From: Mercurialis annua
Taxonomy: Eukaryota > Streptophyta > Magnoliopsida > Malpighiales > Euphorbiaceae
DNA length: 64,000 nt
Assembly (NCBI RefSeq): GCF_937616625.2
Contig: NC_065576.1
Coordinates: forward strand, 29,633,128 to 29,697,127
Direction of reading: 5' to 3'
Shown here: positions 35,989 to 48,239 of the stretch, one piece after another
Numbering within the stretch: position 1 is the first letter of the stretch
Layout of the letters: every line of letters starts with the position of its first letter
Program-made: the position numbers and the translations under genes
The notes under the pieces: model-generated
What the model was told of the DNA's origin: nothing
The model's database searches: none
The model's input: only the letters and a program-made list of their open reading frames with translations

Positions 35989-38031
35989 TTATTCTAGCTG
36001 ATCCTTAAGTTCTTTGAGCTCTGCTGGCGCCATTCGATAAGGAGGTATCGATGTCGGCTTCGTGCCGGGAGCCAATTCGATACAAAATTCAATCTCGCGA
36101 TCTGGGGGTAATCCAGGTAATTCCTCTGGAAAAACGTCTGGATATTCCGACACAACTGGCACGTCACTTAAATTTACACTTTTCTTCTCCACGTCACGTA
36201 CTAACGCTAAGAACCCTTGACATCCTTTCTTCAACATTCTACAAGCTTTAATAGCTGAAATGATACTCGTAGAAGATTCCATCTTATCACCCTGAATTGA
36301 AACCGCTTCAATTCCAGGCGTGTTAAACGTCACCATCTTCTTCCGACAATCCACATTAGCGTAGTGCTGAGCTAGCCAATCCATTCCTAATATGACGTCA
36401 AAAGCTAATACTTCGAGTAAAATCAAGTCAACTAACAAATTTCGTCCTTGAACTTTCACAGGACAAGACGGGTAAACGATACTAACTTCCACACTTTCTC
36501 CAACTGGGGTAGCTACGGATAAGGGATTCCTAAGATACGATGGTTGCACTCCTAACTTACTAGCGAAACTAGGCGAAACAAACAAATGCGTAGCGCCTGG
36601 ATCAAATAAAATTAATGCGTCTTGAGAAGCGATAGAAAAGGTACCTTGCACCACCGCATTGGAAGCCTGAGCCTCCTGAGGACTCAGTGCAAAGACCCTA
36701 GCTTGACTTCCGCCAGCCTGCAAAGTCTGACCAGTACCGTGTCCTCCGCCATTTTTGCCTCCTCGATTCGCATAACCACGGCCTCTCTGGCCAGTAAAGG
36801 TACTTCCTCTTTGATCATATCCTGACGCTATCTGATGCGCAGTTCTCTGCTGCTGATAAGAAGGCTGTACTACAGTAGTCATCGAACCCTGGGGCATCTG
36901 CCTTGGACAATCTCTAGCAAAGTGACCTCGTTGACCACAGATAAAACATGCTCCATTAGCAGTGTAACACGCGCCATAGTGCCTCCTATTACAGTTCAGA
37001 CATAAAGGAACTCCGTCTCCCATGTCACTCATCGATCTGGCACTAAATCCGGTGCCTGAAGTACTGACTCTAGTTCCATACCGAGCTCTCTTATTTTTCT
37101 GCTGACGTGATGGAGGTCGAGAATAACTCCCAGCATATGATCGGGTAGGTGCGCTCTGTACGCTGCGAAACGTATTATCTCTCACAGGTGCAACATTGGA
37201 AGGGTCATGAATTCTTCCAAAACGGATAAGAGAAACTTCCATTTGCCTAGCACTATCAATCAGTTGCACTAGGGTTCTTCCTATAACAGACGTCAGACTC
37301 ACAAATTCAGCTCCTAGACCCTCTACAAACCTTGAGTTCACTCTGACTGGGTCTGTAGTCAGGTCTGGTGCAAACCTACTCACTCTAGTGAACTCCGTCA
37401 CATACTCCTGCACAGACCGATTGCCTCTACTCAGGGTCAACCACTGACTACGATAACTCTCCGTCACCGCATAAGGTAAAAAGTACTCCCTAAAATGGTT
37501 CGCGAATTCAGCCCAGGTCATAGTATCCATGGTTGGCCGAATATGCTGCTGAAACCAATCTTTCGCAGGTCCTTTCAATGACATTTCCACCATAATGATG
37601 GTCTGTCTCTCATTAGCTTGCAGACGTCGAGCGTTTCGTTCTACTTCTTCGAGGAAATCGAGAGCATCACCTGTACTGTCAAACTTAGTTGGCTTGAGGC
37701 GCATATAAGCCAAAACGATATCTCGGTCAGTGAAAGCCACATTACACAACTGTTGCTGCTGTAGTTGCTCACGATGCATATTTTGCACCTCAGCCTGATT
37801 GGCTTGCATAGCCGCAATTCCCGTAAGAAACTGATTCAGATCAAAACCCACAACATTAGGTTGCTGGGCTTGCGCTTGCACTCCAGGTGCCTGCGCTTGG
37901 GCCTCTTGGCCACCACCTCCTCCCTGAACAGAAGACTCATCTTGAGCTTCTGGATGGACGTCATGCGCCCCTTCTATAACGTTACGTGCTGCAACGGCAG
38001 CTCGCTCTACTTCTTCTCGTTGGTCAGACAT
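35989..38031 (-). CDS. gag and protease (inner gypsy)
   Basis: The frame can be read from a Met at 38049, but the ATG at 38031 (MSDQREE) is the more likely start. A Gln/Ala-rich N-end precedes the gag domain (about residues 100-260; FLEEVERNARRL, WAEFANHFREYFLP, SVQEYVTEFTRVSRFAPDL). A CCHC knuckle, CFICGQRGHFARDC, lies near 370, preceded by another Cys pair. The protease site is LFDPGATHLFVS, with Asp-Pro-Gly in place of Asp-Ser-Gly; the outer element has the same Asp-Pro-Gly, so this is a family trait. The frame stops at TAA (35991-35989) where relatives read on into reverse transcriptase. Confidence 0.93.
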   Translation of the reverse strand: MSDQREEVERAAVAARNVIEGAHDVHPEAQDESSVQGGGGGQEAQAQAPGVQAQAQQPNVVGFDLNQFLTGIAAMQANQAEVQNMHREQLQQQQLCNVAFTDRDIVLAYMRLKPTKFDSTGDALDFLEEVERNARRLQANERQTIIMVEMSLKGPAKDWFQQHIRPTMDTMTWAEFANHFREYFLPYAVTESYRSQWLTLSRGNRSVQEYVTEFTRVSRFAPDLTTDPVRVNSRFVEGLGAEFVSLTSVIGRTLVQLIDSARQMEVSLIRFGRIHDPSNVAPVRDNTFRSVQSAPTRSYAGSYSRPPSRQQKNKRARYGTRVSTSGTGFSARSMSDMGDGVPLCLNCNRRHYGACYTANGACFICGQRGHFARDCPRQMPQGSMTTVVQPSYQQQRTAHQIASGYDQRGSTFTGQRGRGYANRGGKNGGGHGTGQTLQAGGSQARVFALSPQEAQASNAVVQGTFSIASQDALILFDPGATHLFVSPSFASKLGVQPSYLRNPLSVATPVGESVEVSIVYPSCPVKVQGRNLLVDLILLEVLAFDVILGMDWLAQHYANVDCRKKMVTFNTPGIEAVSIQGDKMESSTSIISAIKACRMLKKGCQGFLALVRDVEKKSVNLSDVPVVSEYPDVFPEELPGLPPDREIEFCIELAPGTKPTSIPPYRMAPAELKELKDQLE

Positions 38032-38279
38032 CCTGACCAAGACAAACAACGTTACTTAGCCACATAATCGCATATTATCGCAAACGCACATCGTAATAAA
38101 CGCACATCTCATCACAAGCGAACACACACGTAAGACAGACTCACATCCTAAAAGGAAAAACTGAAAGTTTAAAAATCAAACGAATACGTAACAAAGACAA
38201 AATTCGAATCCTATGTGCTGCAGTAGAATCCTAGGAAAATCAATCACTCTTCTGACATAAGCAATGGTAACTGGACCAT

Positions 38280-38291
38280 GCTCTGATACCA
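38280..38291 (-). promoter_or_regulatory. primer-binding site of the inner gypsy element (initiator Met tRNA)
   Basis: On the minus strand TGGTATCAGAGC, complementary to the 3' end of plant initiator methionine tRNA, starts four bases after the 5' LTR end. Confidence 0.92.
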
Positions 38292-38295
38292 ACAT

Positions 38296-40513
38296 TGTCA
38301 CGACCCAATCTCAGAGCCGAGACCGGCGCTAGGGAATGGGAGTGGTTGCTCCGAAACCCGTAGCAAGCCTAAAAACGTGAAATAATTTTTCGCGAAACAC
38401 AAACGTCATGCATGACATAAGCAAACACGTGTCATGCAGAAGCACACATGCCAGGCACACATACCCTCTGGCAGTCACAATATATATAACGCAGCAAGCG
38501 TAAAACGTTTAAAACTTTAAAACGTTAAAGTTATTTTTACAGAAAACTACACCCACAAGCTGACTTACAAAACACTTATCTACTGCAGCTCTAAGAGTAA
38601 AGTACTGTTTCTTTACATACTCAAAAATACAGACTTCTGGAAGTAGGATAGAAGTCCGTTGCTTCAAAGCGTCTTTATCCTGAAAGGAAATCTGTGAGGA
38701 GTCAGTATATTGGGATATACTAAGTGAGTTCATACATTTACTAATAAGTATTCAAATAAAACATAAAATCGTAATCAACCATATGCAGCCAAGTATAGGA
38801 TCCGAATGAAACCTTAATCCTCAAACATACTAATAATCAATCGATCAACCCAATCATAAATATCAATTGCGAGTCCAACTCGCTGGTGGCCCAGCCACTA
38901 GATACGGGGACTTCCAGGCTACACCGTAGCCGAGTTCACTCTCGTATCGAAATCATAACCCAATCGTAAATTTCATATTCATCATCAGCTCCCAGCTGAG
39001 TTATATCAAAATTGGTTATCACACAGTCCTATTGTCGCCCAATAGGTAGCACGTTCCATCGGATCAATACTGGTTTCATATCAAACATATGCAATTCATA
39101 AAAAGAATTCGCATATAAAACATGCAATTCAAATATAAAGCAATATAAAATAATTGCTTAAATAAATACTTTAAAAGCAAATCGTATAAACTCACAGAAA
39201 ACGCTTATCAATAAAAATACGTCGGGGCTTTAGAACGTCAAGCTTCCCGAACTCCTGGTCCAGCTGCTTCTTGCCTCGCCGGATCTAAAACAATTTCAAA
39301 ACATTTGACTCACATCAGAATCCTATTCTAAGATTGACTCTAGACTTAAGACTCGACACGTTTTACTTTCATTAATCGTCGTGCTTCTCACGCATATCCC
39401 ATTAAATGATATCAAACTCGTTTACGGATCGCAAATTACTTCTAATTCAATCTTCTTATAACCTCATTAGGTTAACTACTATTCGATTTCAAATTCAATA
39501 CGTGAATTCCATTAATTCAATCGAGGTACGAAGATTTAGGGTGCGAGAATAGGAAGGTGCACGCTCGTGCAGGGAGGTACACGTTCGTGTACCTTGATGG
39601 TACACGTTCGTGTACCTTGGTACACGGTCGTGTACCACATGTTGGTACACGTTCGTGTACCTTGGTACACGTTCGTGTACCATTGATGGTACACATTCGT
39701 GTACCACAAGTACACGATCGTGTACTGTCGTGCACGATCCCCCGGAATCGATTTCCGGGGTTTCCGACCTGCTATATACGTAAAAACGCTCCAAATTCAA
39801 CCAAAACGCATATTCTAAGCTCAAAACGCTATATATCAATCCTATACTCGATAAAACGATAAAATCATTTCGTGGCCTAAAACTTTGAATCGATATAACT
39901 CAAAATATAATCAACGAAACGGTAAAACGTCAAGCTTACCGTGATTCGCCTCGAGAATACGATCAATTCGAACTATTAAACGTCGAAAATGGACGAGAAA
40001 CGGAAACCGCGCGACGAACCGTAAACCTTCGTCGAAGAAAATGAGAAAGGAGAAGAAGTTGGAGAGTGAAGGATCTGGATCCTTCAACTGAAGGAAATAT
40101 TATGTATAAAACGGCTAATTTGCACTTTAGTCCTTGAAACTTTTCAAAAGTTTCAATTTAATCCAAAACCTATTTAATTAATCTTTCTATTAATTCAAAT
40201 ACGTATTATTTATATCCGAATAAATAATACTGACTTAAAACATAGATTTTCATCGAAAATCCTCCAATTTCTATTTTCGGGCTTAATTGGCTAATTTGCA
40301 CTTTAGCCCCTAAACTTATCAAAATTTACAATTTAGCCAAATACCTCTACATCCAAATTTTCAAAATTAACTCCTTAGATTCCGCTAATTGACTCATTAA
40401 ATTTTTATTCTGAATTTTCGATATAATTAAATTAAATTCTCCTTAATTTAATTTATCGGAAATCTCGACACGTGGCACGACTTAATTATCTTAAAATACT
40501 TTGGGGTATTACA
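38296..40513 (-). repeat. right (5') LTR of the inner gypsy element
   Basis: The LTR is 2218 bases, TGTCACGACCC to GGGGTATTACA on the plus strand, and almost identical to 30936-33201. The palindrome array is at 39555-39745, with eight full units. Confidence 0.95.
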
Positions 40514-40518
40514 CAAAT

Positions 40519-42127
40519 ATTTATCCCAAATACCTTGAAATTCAATCATGCATGCACGTAACATATCCTCTAAGGTTTGAATAGTCCGTTCTGATTACCC
40601 ATCTGTCTAAGGGTGAAACGCTGTACTGAATTTCAATTTAGTACCTAAAGCTTGCTGTAAGCTTTGCCAAAATCTAGATGTAAATCTCGGATCCCTATCA
40701 GACACAATAGAATATGGAACACCATACAGTCTAACTATCTCCCTAGTGTAAATCTCAGCAAGTTTATCAAGAGGATAGTTTACCTTTATAGGAAGAAAAT
40801 GTGCTGATTTTGTTAGTTTATCAACAATAATCCATATCGCATCATGTCCATGTCGAGTCCTCGGTAACCCAAGAACAAAATCCATAGTCACATGTTCCCA
40901 TTTCCATTCAGGAATAGAAAGTGGTTGTAGCAAACCTGCTGGATGCTGGTGTTCTGCTTTAACTTGCTGGCATGTTAAACATCGAGACACAAATTCTGCA
41001 ATTTCTTTCTTCATTCCCGACCACCAGTAGTTTTCCTTCAAAGTACGATATATTTTTGTACTCCCCGGATGCATAGCATAGGCTGAATTGTGTGCTTCCT
41101 CCATTATTTCTCTTTTTAATATATCAATATTAGGAACACCTAATCTACCCTTGTATAGTAGAGTACCATCATCAGAAACTTTGAAATCATTCATGTTATC
41201 TTGTTGAACTTCACCCTTTATTTTCACTAATTTGTCATCTTCATTCTGAGCATCCCTAATTCTTTCAATCAAAATAGGACAAACCTTCAAAGTAGCTAAT
41301 AAAGCTCCATTTTCACTTTCACATAATTCTACATTAAGTCTTCTCAGTTCAAGCAATAATGGAATCTTTACCGTGTGTATATAAAACAGATTACCTGAAG
41401 ATTTCTTACTAAGGGCATCAGCTACTACATTAGCTTTTCCAGGGTGATACTCTATAGTAAGATCATAATCTTTCAGAAGTTCTATCCATCTTCTTTGTCT
41501 CAGATTCAATTCTTTCTGACTCGGTATGTACTTCAAACTTTTATGATCAGTGTAGATAAGACATTTCTCGCCATATAGGTAATGTCTCCATATCTTCAAA
41601 GCAAATATCACTGCTGCAAGTTCTAGGTCATGTGTAGGATAATTCAATTCATGTGGTCTTAACTGCCTTGAAGCATAAGCAATTACCTTTCCCTGCTGCA
41701 TTAATGCACAACCCAACCCATTCTTGGAAGCATCACTATATACAACATACCCCAAATCTGTAACTGGAAGTATCAAAACTGAAGCTGAAGTTAAACAATC
41801 TTTCAAAGCATCGAAGCTATTCTGACATTGTTGACTCCACACAAACTTCATATCTTTTCTTAGTTGCTTTGTTAATGGTGAGGCAATAATAGAAAAGTCT
41901 TTTACAAACCGTCTATAATAACTAGCCAAACCTAGAAAACTACGTACCTCATGTGCATTACTCGGAGAATTCCAGTTAATTATAGTTTCCACCTTTTTAG
42001 GATCAACATAAATTCCCTCTAATGGGATAACATGGCCAAGAAATACAATTTTCTCTAACCAGAACTCACACTTGCTAAACCTGGCGTACAACTGTTTTTC
42101 TCTTAAAGTCTGCAAAACAAGTCTCAA
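40519..42127 (-). pseudogene. reverse transcriptase end, RNase H and integrase core of the outer element
   Basis: The frame from 42127 contains the reverse transcriptase thumb ([11 protein letters not shown]), RNase H ([23 protein letters not shown]), the integrase zinc end (CLTCQQVK) and the core ([20 protein letters not shown]). It is cut by TAG and TAA at about 40605-40590, where the family reads HPQTDGQSE; both look like CAG/CAA to TAG/TAA changes. The inner element interrupts the integrase at 40518/30935. Confidence 0.92.
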
Positions 42128-42130
42128 GTG

Positions 42131-43423
42131 TTATTCATGCTCCTCCTCGGATCTAGAATACACTAAGATATCATCGATGAATACAATTACAAAGCTATCT
42201 AGATAAGGCTTGAAAACTCTGATCATCAAATCCATTAAAGCAGCTGGAGCATTAGTTAACCCGAATGGCATAACAAGGAATTCATAGTGACCATATCGAG
42301 TCCTAAATGCAGTTTTAGGAATATCTGGATTCTTAATCTTCAATTGATGATAACCAGATCTCAAGTCAATCTTGGAGAATACTCTAGCTCCTTGTAGTTG
42401 ATCAAATAAGTCGTCTATTCGAGGCAATGGATACTTGTTGCGAATTATAACCTTGTTTAGTTGTCTGTAATCATTACACAATCTCATAGTTCCATCTTTA
42501 TTTTTCACAAATAACACCGGAGCTCCCCAAGGTGAAAAACTAGGTCTAATGTAACCTTTATCAAGCAATTCTTGCAACTGCACCTTTAGTTCTTTCAACT
42601 CAGCCGGAGCCATTCTATACGGAGCTTGAGAAATAGGGTTAGTGCCTGATAGCAAATCAACACTAAATTCAATCTCTCTATCTGGTGGTAAGCCTAGTAG
42701 ATCATCAGGAAATACATCAGCAAATTCATTCACAACAGGAATATTTTCAAGTTTTACCCCTTCTTTTTCTGTATCTATAACATATGCCAAGTATGCTTCA
42801 CAACCCTTCTTCAACATTCTTCTAGCAGTTAAAGATGATACCATTCCATAGTGTTCTGAACTTTTCTCACCTTTGAATACAACTTCACCATGTTCTGGTA
42901 ATTGAAAATGCACCCTCTTTCTATAACAGTCAACAACTGCTTTGTATTTGGATAAAACATCCATACCAAGTATAACATCAAACATCTGAAGAGCTAAAGG
43001 AACTAAATCTACCTCAAACTTATGATCCTCAATTTGTATCTCACAATCTTTATAAACATGCTGACAAACTACAGACTGGCCCACTGGCAAATCTACAACT
43101 AAAGCATGGTTCATCACACTCTTGTCTCGAGGTATGCATGATATGAATGATGACGCAAAAGAATGTGTTGCACCAGGGTCAATTAATACATAAGCATCCC
43201 TACCAAAGATAGGTAACCTACCAGAAATAACATCTGGAGAAGCCGTTGCCTCTTGTTGAGTCAAAGCAAATACTCTAGGTTGTACAGCAGGTCTAGTATT
43301 CTGAGTGCCTTGCATAGGTTGTGTTGAAGTTGAGGCTCCACCTTCCTTATTCGCGTTAAAGCCAATTCCTCGACTTGAACCTCTATCAAAGCCTGATGTT
43401 CGACCACCTCTATTTGCAGTACC
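42131..43423 (-). pseudogene. protease and reverse transcriptase of the outer element
   Basis: The protease site reads [13 protein letters not shown] (about 43190-43155), followed by a D-V-I-L-G-M-D segment. Reverse transcriptase shows [12 protein letters not shown], the catalytic FIDD near 42170 and YSRSEEEHE. It ends at a TAA (42133-42131) that replaces a Gln codon conserved in the inner element (EEHAQHLR). The frame is in phase with both neighbours. Confidence 0.92.
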
Positions 43424-44512
43424 TTAGAAACTTCTACCACGACCTGAGCTAAATTGCGCCATACTAGGACAATCCCTCTTAATATGTCCCATGCCACCAC
43501 ATTCAAAGCAAGTTATGGATCTCTTCTTACTAGCCACACTGCTAACACTAGATGCTGGTTGTCTCGCTGAGAAATTGCTATCATGTGACTGAGGTCTTTG
43601 TGAACCAGACCAAGACCAGGGTATTATGTTACCTCTAGATCCTCCAGTATCTGATTTTCTTTGTTGAAATGAGCTAGTTCCCTTGTTAAATCCCCCTTGT
43701 TTTCCAGTCCAAACAGAAGCTTTTTGTTTACTCTCTTGTTCAAGCTCTTCTCTCAGCTTTTCTTTTTCTATCGCCTTCTCTACCCAGCCTCTAAACTGTG
43801 TTCCCTCATACAATGATAGCTCATTCTTCAAAATAGTTTGCAGCCCCTCTTTGAATCTGTAACATTTTTGAGCTTATGTAGGAAAGATTTCTGAAGCAAA
43901 CTTGTAAAGTTCTTCAAATTTATCGATGTATTCCCGCACTGTCATTGAACCCTGTTTTAGAGCAATAAACTCATTCTGCCTTTCTGCATTGTATGCTTCA
44001 GTTAAATACTCCCTGCAGAACTCGGTCTTAAATATCTCCCAGGTCAACTGATCTCCTAATAGCAATCTGATCCTAACAAACCATGCATCTGTTGTATTAT
44101 GTAGCAAGCCATAAACATTACTGACCTTCTGCGCATTTGTCAGCTCTAAAGTATTAAATGACTTATCTGTAGCTCTAAGCCATCTATCTGCTTCTTTGGA
44201 ATCAATGGAGCCATGAGAATCAAATGCTCCACATTTTTTAGCATGTTCAATGATATCCCCAGGTTTTCTTCTTATGTCTTGAGCTTGTAGAGTAGCAATG
44301 ATAGTTTGTGCTAAGATAGCAGGATCTAGCTATAGGATAGGTACAACTGGGGGTACATGAGGTACTGGTTGATTAACTACATGAGCCCTAGCCTCAGACT
44401 CTAGTTCATGATCAGTACTACCCCTAGACTCTGCCTCATCCTCTAAATTCCTACCCTATTGGCCAATATTCTCACGTTGAGAAACCCTATCTCCATGACC
44501 TTGAGCTTCCAT
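43424..44512 (-). pseudogene. gag of the outer element
   Basis: The likely start is the ATG at 44512 (MEAQGHGDRV). The gag domain follows (KEADRWLRATDKSFNTL, WEIFKTEFCREYLTEAY, TVREYIDKFEELYKFA) and a CCHC knuckle CFECGGMGHIKRDC (about 43510-43470). In-frame stops are at about 44458, 44333, 43876 and 43426. There are no frameshifts, so all parts share one phase. Confidence 0.88.
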
Positions 44513-44588
44513 GGTCCTATAATCAAAATTAAATAAAATAAAATATCAAAACCCAAAAGTGAAGAGTCTACATGACCATCAAACTGAA

Positions 44589-44600
44589 GCTCTGATACCA
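44589..44600 (-). promoter_or_regulatory. primer-binding site of the outer gypsy element (initiator Met tRNA)
   Basis: TGGTATCAGAGC on the minus strand, four bases from the LTR end at 44605. Confidence 0.92.
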
Positions 44601-44604
44601 AAAT

Positions 44605-47206
44605 TGGCATACCTCGCCTTACTTAGCACGAGATTGACGGTTATTTAAAATATATTTATCTCCAAATCAAAATTAAATAAAACGTGTTCTATAAATAATT
44701 AAGCACAAATATATAAAAACCTTTTATACAACATTTTAATTAAACCACTGTATGAAAACTAAGTATTGTTACAAACTTTTATACATATGATTCAAAATAC
44801 ATCTATAAGTACAAATACGTTTATTATAAACCAAAACATCAAGGCATCTCAAAACTCGGAGATGTGGCCAACCTCTATGTCTCAAGCCCAACTCCCTCTC
44901 TAGTTAACTGTACTGTAGATTTGCCTTGCTAACTGAGAAGGTTTTTAAAAACAACTAAAATGAGCGAAAGCTCAGTGAATAGACATAACAAGAATAAAAC
45001 ATTTATATACTTAAAGTAAGTATATCATATAATAGCGAATACTAGAAAACAGTTTAATACAATACATAATACTTGTAAAATTCATCACGAACACATTTAC
45101 AAATATAAACGATATCAAAACAATTTCACTTTAAATATGAAATGTAGTTCGTATCAATCATCAACTATAAGATTGATATATTACCCTGTAACAATAATAT
45201 AAATCATAGACCTGTAATCAGGAACACAACACTGATCTACAGTCTAACCAACATATCTAGGAACACTTGATGGCTAACCCTTCTCCATCATTAGCACGGC
45301 TCAGCCCTTCTCCCTTCACTGACCATCAACCAAGTGCCCTGTGTCAAATGCGCATAGACACTCACAATATCTCACATGTGCATATAACTATCTCAGAACA
45401 TAAACTGGTGCATATCACAACTCAGCGGCTCTCAAATATATCGTTACAGAGTAGCCATATCACATAAAAGAAATCTCAATTCATTTCATCAAAACTCAAT
45501 ACAATTCAATAATAAAACCATTTCAAATTCTCATTTAAAGTTAACCAAATCAAACGACTATCGGATTGCCAGAAGGCATTACACTTTCATATTCAATAAG
45601 TATTCATATCAAAAGATAATATCTTAACTATAATCAATTCCACATATCGATTTAAATCAAAACATCTTTCATTTATAAACAACATTGCATAATGTATCAT
45701 TTAAACGTTCAAAGAAATATTTTATCGCATACCTTTCGTGCATTATCCAAACAACCATATAAAACCATTTAAAACATAATAAACCTTAACACTTTGAATA
45801 TCAAAATAGCATATTAATTTCAGTAGCAAGGGCTAGTATATCTACTCACCACACAACAACCAAAACTAGTCCAAAATGTCGTCAAAATCTGCCTTACTTT
45901 CTACTTGCACCGTCGTTGCCAAAACGAGCACCTAAATGAGTAATGTAAATCACAAAACACCATCACAATCATATAAACATACTTATACAGATATCTAATA
46001 CTGATTTGACCTAAATTCAGATCCTACAAATGTATTTCTATATGATTTATGCATGATTATGAACATGGTAACAAATCTGCCTTAGTAAGCAGAACATTAA
46101 GCCTCTTTTCAAACATGTCCTGCGAATAGTATCGACGTAATTATAACAAATCAAAAAGAATTTCATCATTTCAATATCTAATTAATGAGTTATACCAGTT
46201 TTAGTGAGGTGAGGTCAAACTGTTTTCACAGTTGAAGCAATAAAATGTCATGGTCAATTACGGTATTAATAAGACCAAACCATATTAACCTCAAAAAATA
46301 AATGTTGTAGTAGACACACTAAAGTTTTTGTGAAATCAAGAATTACTCGATTTGGAGTTATAGAACTCGAGATATTCATCTCGCACTAAACCAAAAATAC
46401 TGAATTCAAAAACAGAATATGATATCACTAGGTAAACTTCAAATACACAAACTATTTAGATGGAATTACTTACCAATTGATCTTGAGTATCTTCCTAGAC
46501 CTTGAGAACTCAGAGAATATGTATTTTAGAGTTTATGTTTTTCTTGCTCGTTAGCGCTTTCGTTTTCTTCGGTAAGGGGTAGCTCGTCAGTACCAGGTGT
46601 TGATTTAGTCACGTCTTTCAGTACTCGGACTGAAAAATGGAAAAAGGTTTTTCATTGAGTGACCGTCTCCCGCGTTCTCGCTTCCTTTGAGAAAGTCGAG
46701 CAAAGACTGTTAAGCATGGGCTGCTAGCGGAATGGAAAGAAGGACTTTTCCTACTGAAATTATGGCTTCGCTTCTTCCTGGTGATGGTGGGTTTGAATGA
46801 GATGAATTTCGTTTGAATTCTCTCCATCATAATATATACACATTAATTAGTAATTTACTAAAATAAACATAAGTAATTATCCTAAATTGGACACACATGT
46901 CATTCTTAAGGGTAAATTTGATATTTATACATAGATGGATAGGCTTCATACAAATGTCCTTTTAAACCCTTAATGATATATTAAACATATCTTTTAATCC
47001 TTGAGTCTTTTCTTTCATTCAATTAATACCGATTCAATTAAACTAATCGTAATTTTTGTTTTCAATTTACTTTTAACATCTTAAATGCATATATCCTTAT
47101 TTCAATTTCTCTTTTATAATAATTAGACATGATATGCAAATGCATAATGAATTTTAAATGAAATTACTTATTGAATTCTAAACGAGATTAGGTTACGGTT
47201 ATGGCA
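44605..47206 (-). repeat. right (5') LTR of the outer gypsy element with a 253-base insert
   Basis: The LTR runs from TGGCATACC to ...TTATGGCA; each terminus has one changed base relative to the other LTR. It is 2602 bases because 46535-46787 is an extra segment absent from the left LTR. Confidence 0.92.
46535..46787. other. foreign 253-base insert in the outer right LTR, possibly organellar
   Basis: The left LTR reads directly through this point with only about six bases instead. The inserted DNA has balanced base content, unlike the AT-rich LTR, and no inverted ends or clear target duplication. That is what filler DNA copied at a repaired break would look like; plant mitochondrial origin is a guess from composition and wording alone. 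Confidence 0.4.
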
Positions 47207-47975
47207 ATAAGTATATCCGACCATTAGGTCAAGGAGAAACCACATGCCAACCATATCAATATGGCTAAACCCATCTAGGGGCCCCTGTACTACACACTTT
47301 TTTTTATTTGGTTCCTGTACTAATTTTTCACTCGCCTAAGTCCCTCTACTTACTGTTTTTTATTTAAGAGGTCCTTTTTTAACGGAATGAAGCGTGCATT
47401 GTCTCACACCCCGTCTAACTGACAAAATTCTCTTTTAATAAAGTCACGTCAAAAAAATGTTGACATGAAGATAAAATTAATTATTCTTTCTCCCTCTCCC
47501 CTAAAAGCTTTCTCTCACTCCACACTTTCTTTTTGATTCGCTTTTCAAGGAACTCATTCTCATTCTCAAAATCAAAGACTCATGTACTGCACTCCTCCTT
47601 CCTGTCACTCTTTATTGCCCATTATCCTTATTCTTTCTATCACTCCTCATTGCTCATAATCTTCTCTGTTAAAACTCTTTACCAACTAAGAAAGACTATG
47701 GAACTTATAATCATAATGAGCGGTTTAATTATATCTCTTCTTGTGTTTTCTTCTCCCTAAATGAATCTGATCTTCACGACTTGCAACTCTCATCATCGTC
47801 GTCTTCTTCTGCTCACAGTTGTTTCTCTGCAGTTACATGAGACGACTCTTTCTATGAATTGTTTTCGGTTTCATTCCTCCTGAAATTAGTTTTTTAAACA
47901 AGCTTGTGAATCTTACTATCCCTGCGCGTAACCTCACCGTAAAGCTTCCTTAGAAAATGGCTCACCTCAATTCTC

Positions 47976-48232
47976 TTAGAATTTTGAACATTTATAATAA
48001 TGGCTCCTAAGACTGCTGAGATTCACATAAGCTTCCATCATAGCTGTGTAGGCCATCACGTCAGGCAGGCGGCCTTTATTTTTAATTTGAAAAAAGAGTT
48101 CTAATGCTTCGTAGGTTAATCTTTCTTTAGACAATACGTCGAATACCTTGACTGGATTTTTGTGCAGGGATTCAGACAACATTTTATGAAAGATTAAATG
48201 CAAATTGTTAGGATCTTCATAATTATCGGTAA
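47976..48232 (-). pseudogene. captured PPR-type gene fragment inside the MULE
   Basis: The minus-strand frame includes a stretch of PPR (pentatricopeptide repeat) character: YEALELFFQIKNKGRLPDV followed by MAYTAMMEAYVN, the usual helix pair of one repeat, preceded by HKMLSESLHKNPVKVFDVL. Only about one and a half repeats are present and there is no start or organelle-targeting region. PPR proteins bind organellar RNA; this piece is most likely a captured exon fragment. Confidence 0.65.
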
Positions 48233-48239
48233 TGGGTTT

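Larger units (their letters stand above)
30936..40513 (-). mobile_element. inner chromodomain Ty3/gypsy element, complete and young
   Basis: The 9578-base element has LTRs at both ends, TG...CA termini, and the target duplication CAAAT (30931-30935 and 40514-40518), and lies inside the integrase gene of the outer element. Primer-binding site and polypurine tract are intact. The two LTRs are almost identical, so it inserted recently relative to its neighbours. Its gag-pol is one frame with a single nonsense codon. The termini (TGTAATACCCC on the coding strand) match the solo LTRs at 16768 and 50973. Confidence 0.96.
27833..47206 (-). mobile_element. outer chromodomain Ty3/gypsy element, complete, split by an inner element
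   Basis: It is bounded by the 5-base target duplication ATAAG (27828-27832 and 47207-47211). It has two LTRs, an initiator-Met primer-binding site next to the right LTR, and a purine-rich tract next to the left LTR, so it reads right to left. Gag, protease, reverse transcriptase, RNase H and integrase occupy 44512-40519; the integrase C-terminus and chromodomain lie at 30935-30265 beyond the inner insertion. Domain order and LTR style suggest the Tekay (Del) group; the group is an inference. Without inner element and its duplication the element is about 9.8 kb. Confidence 0.93.

Noticed and set aside
47533..47760. Ser/Phe-rich frame of 75 codons near the left end of the Pack-MULE
   Set aside because: It is low-complexity pyrimidine-rich DNA, partly within the inverted end; no family resemblance.
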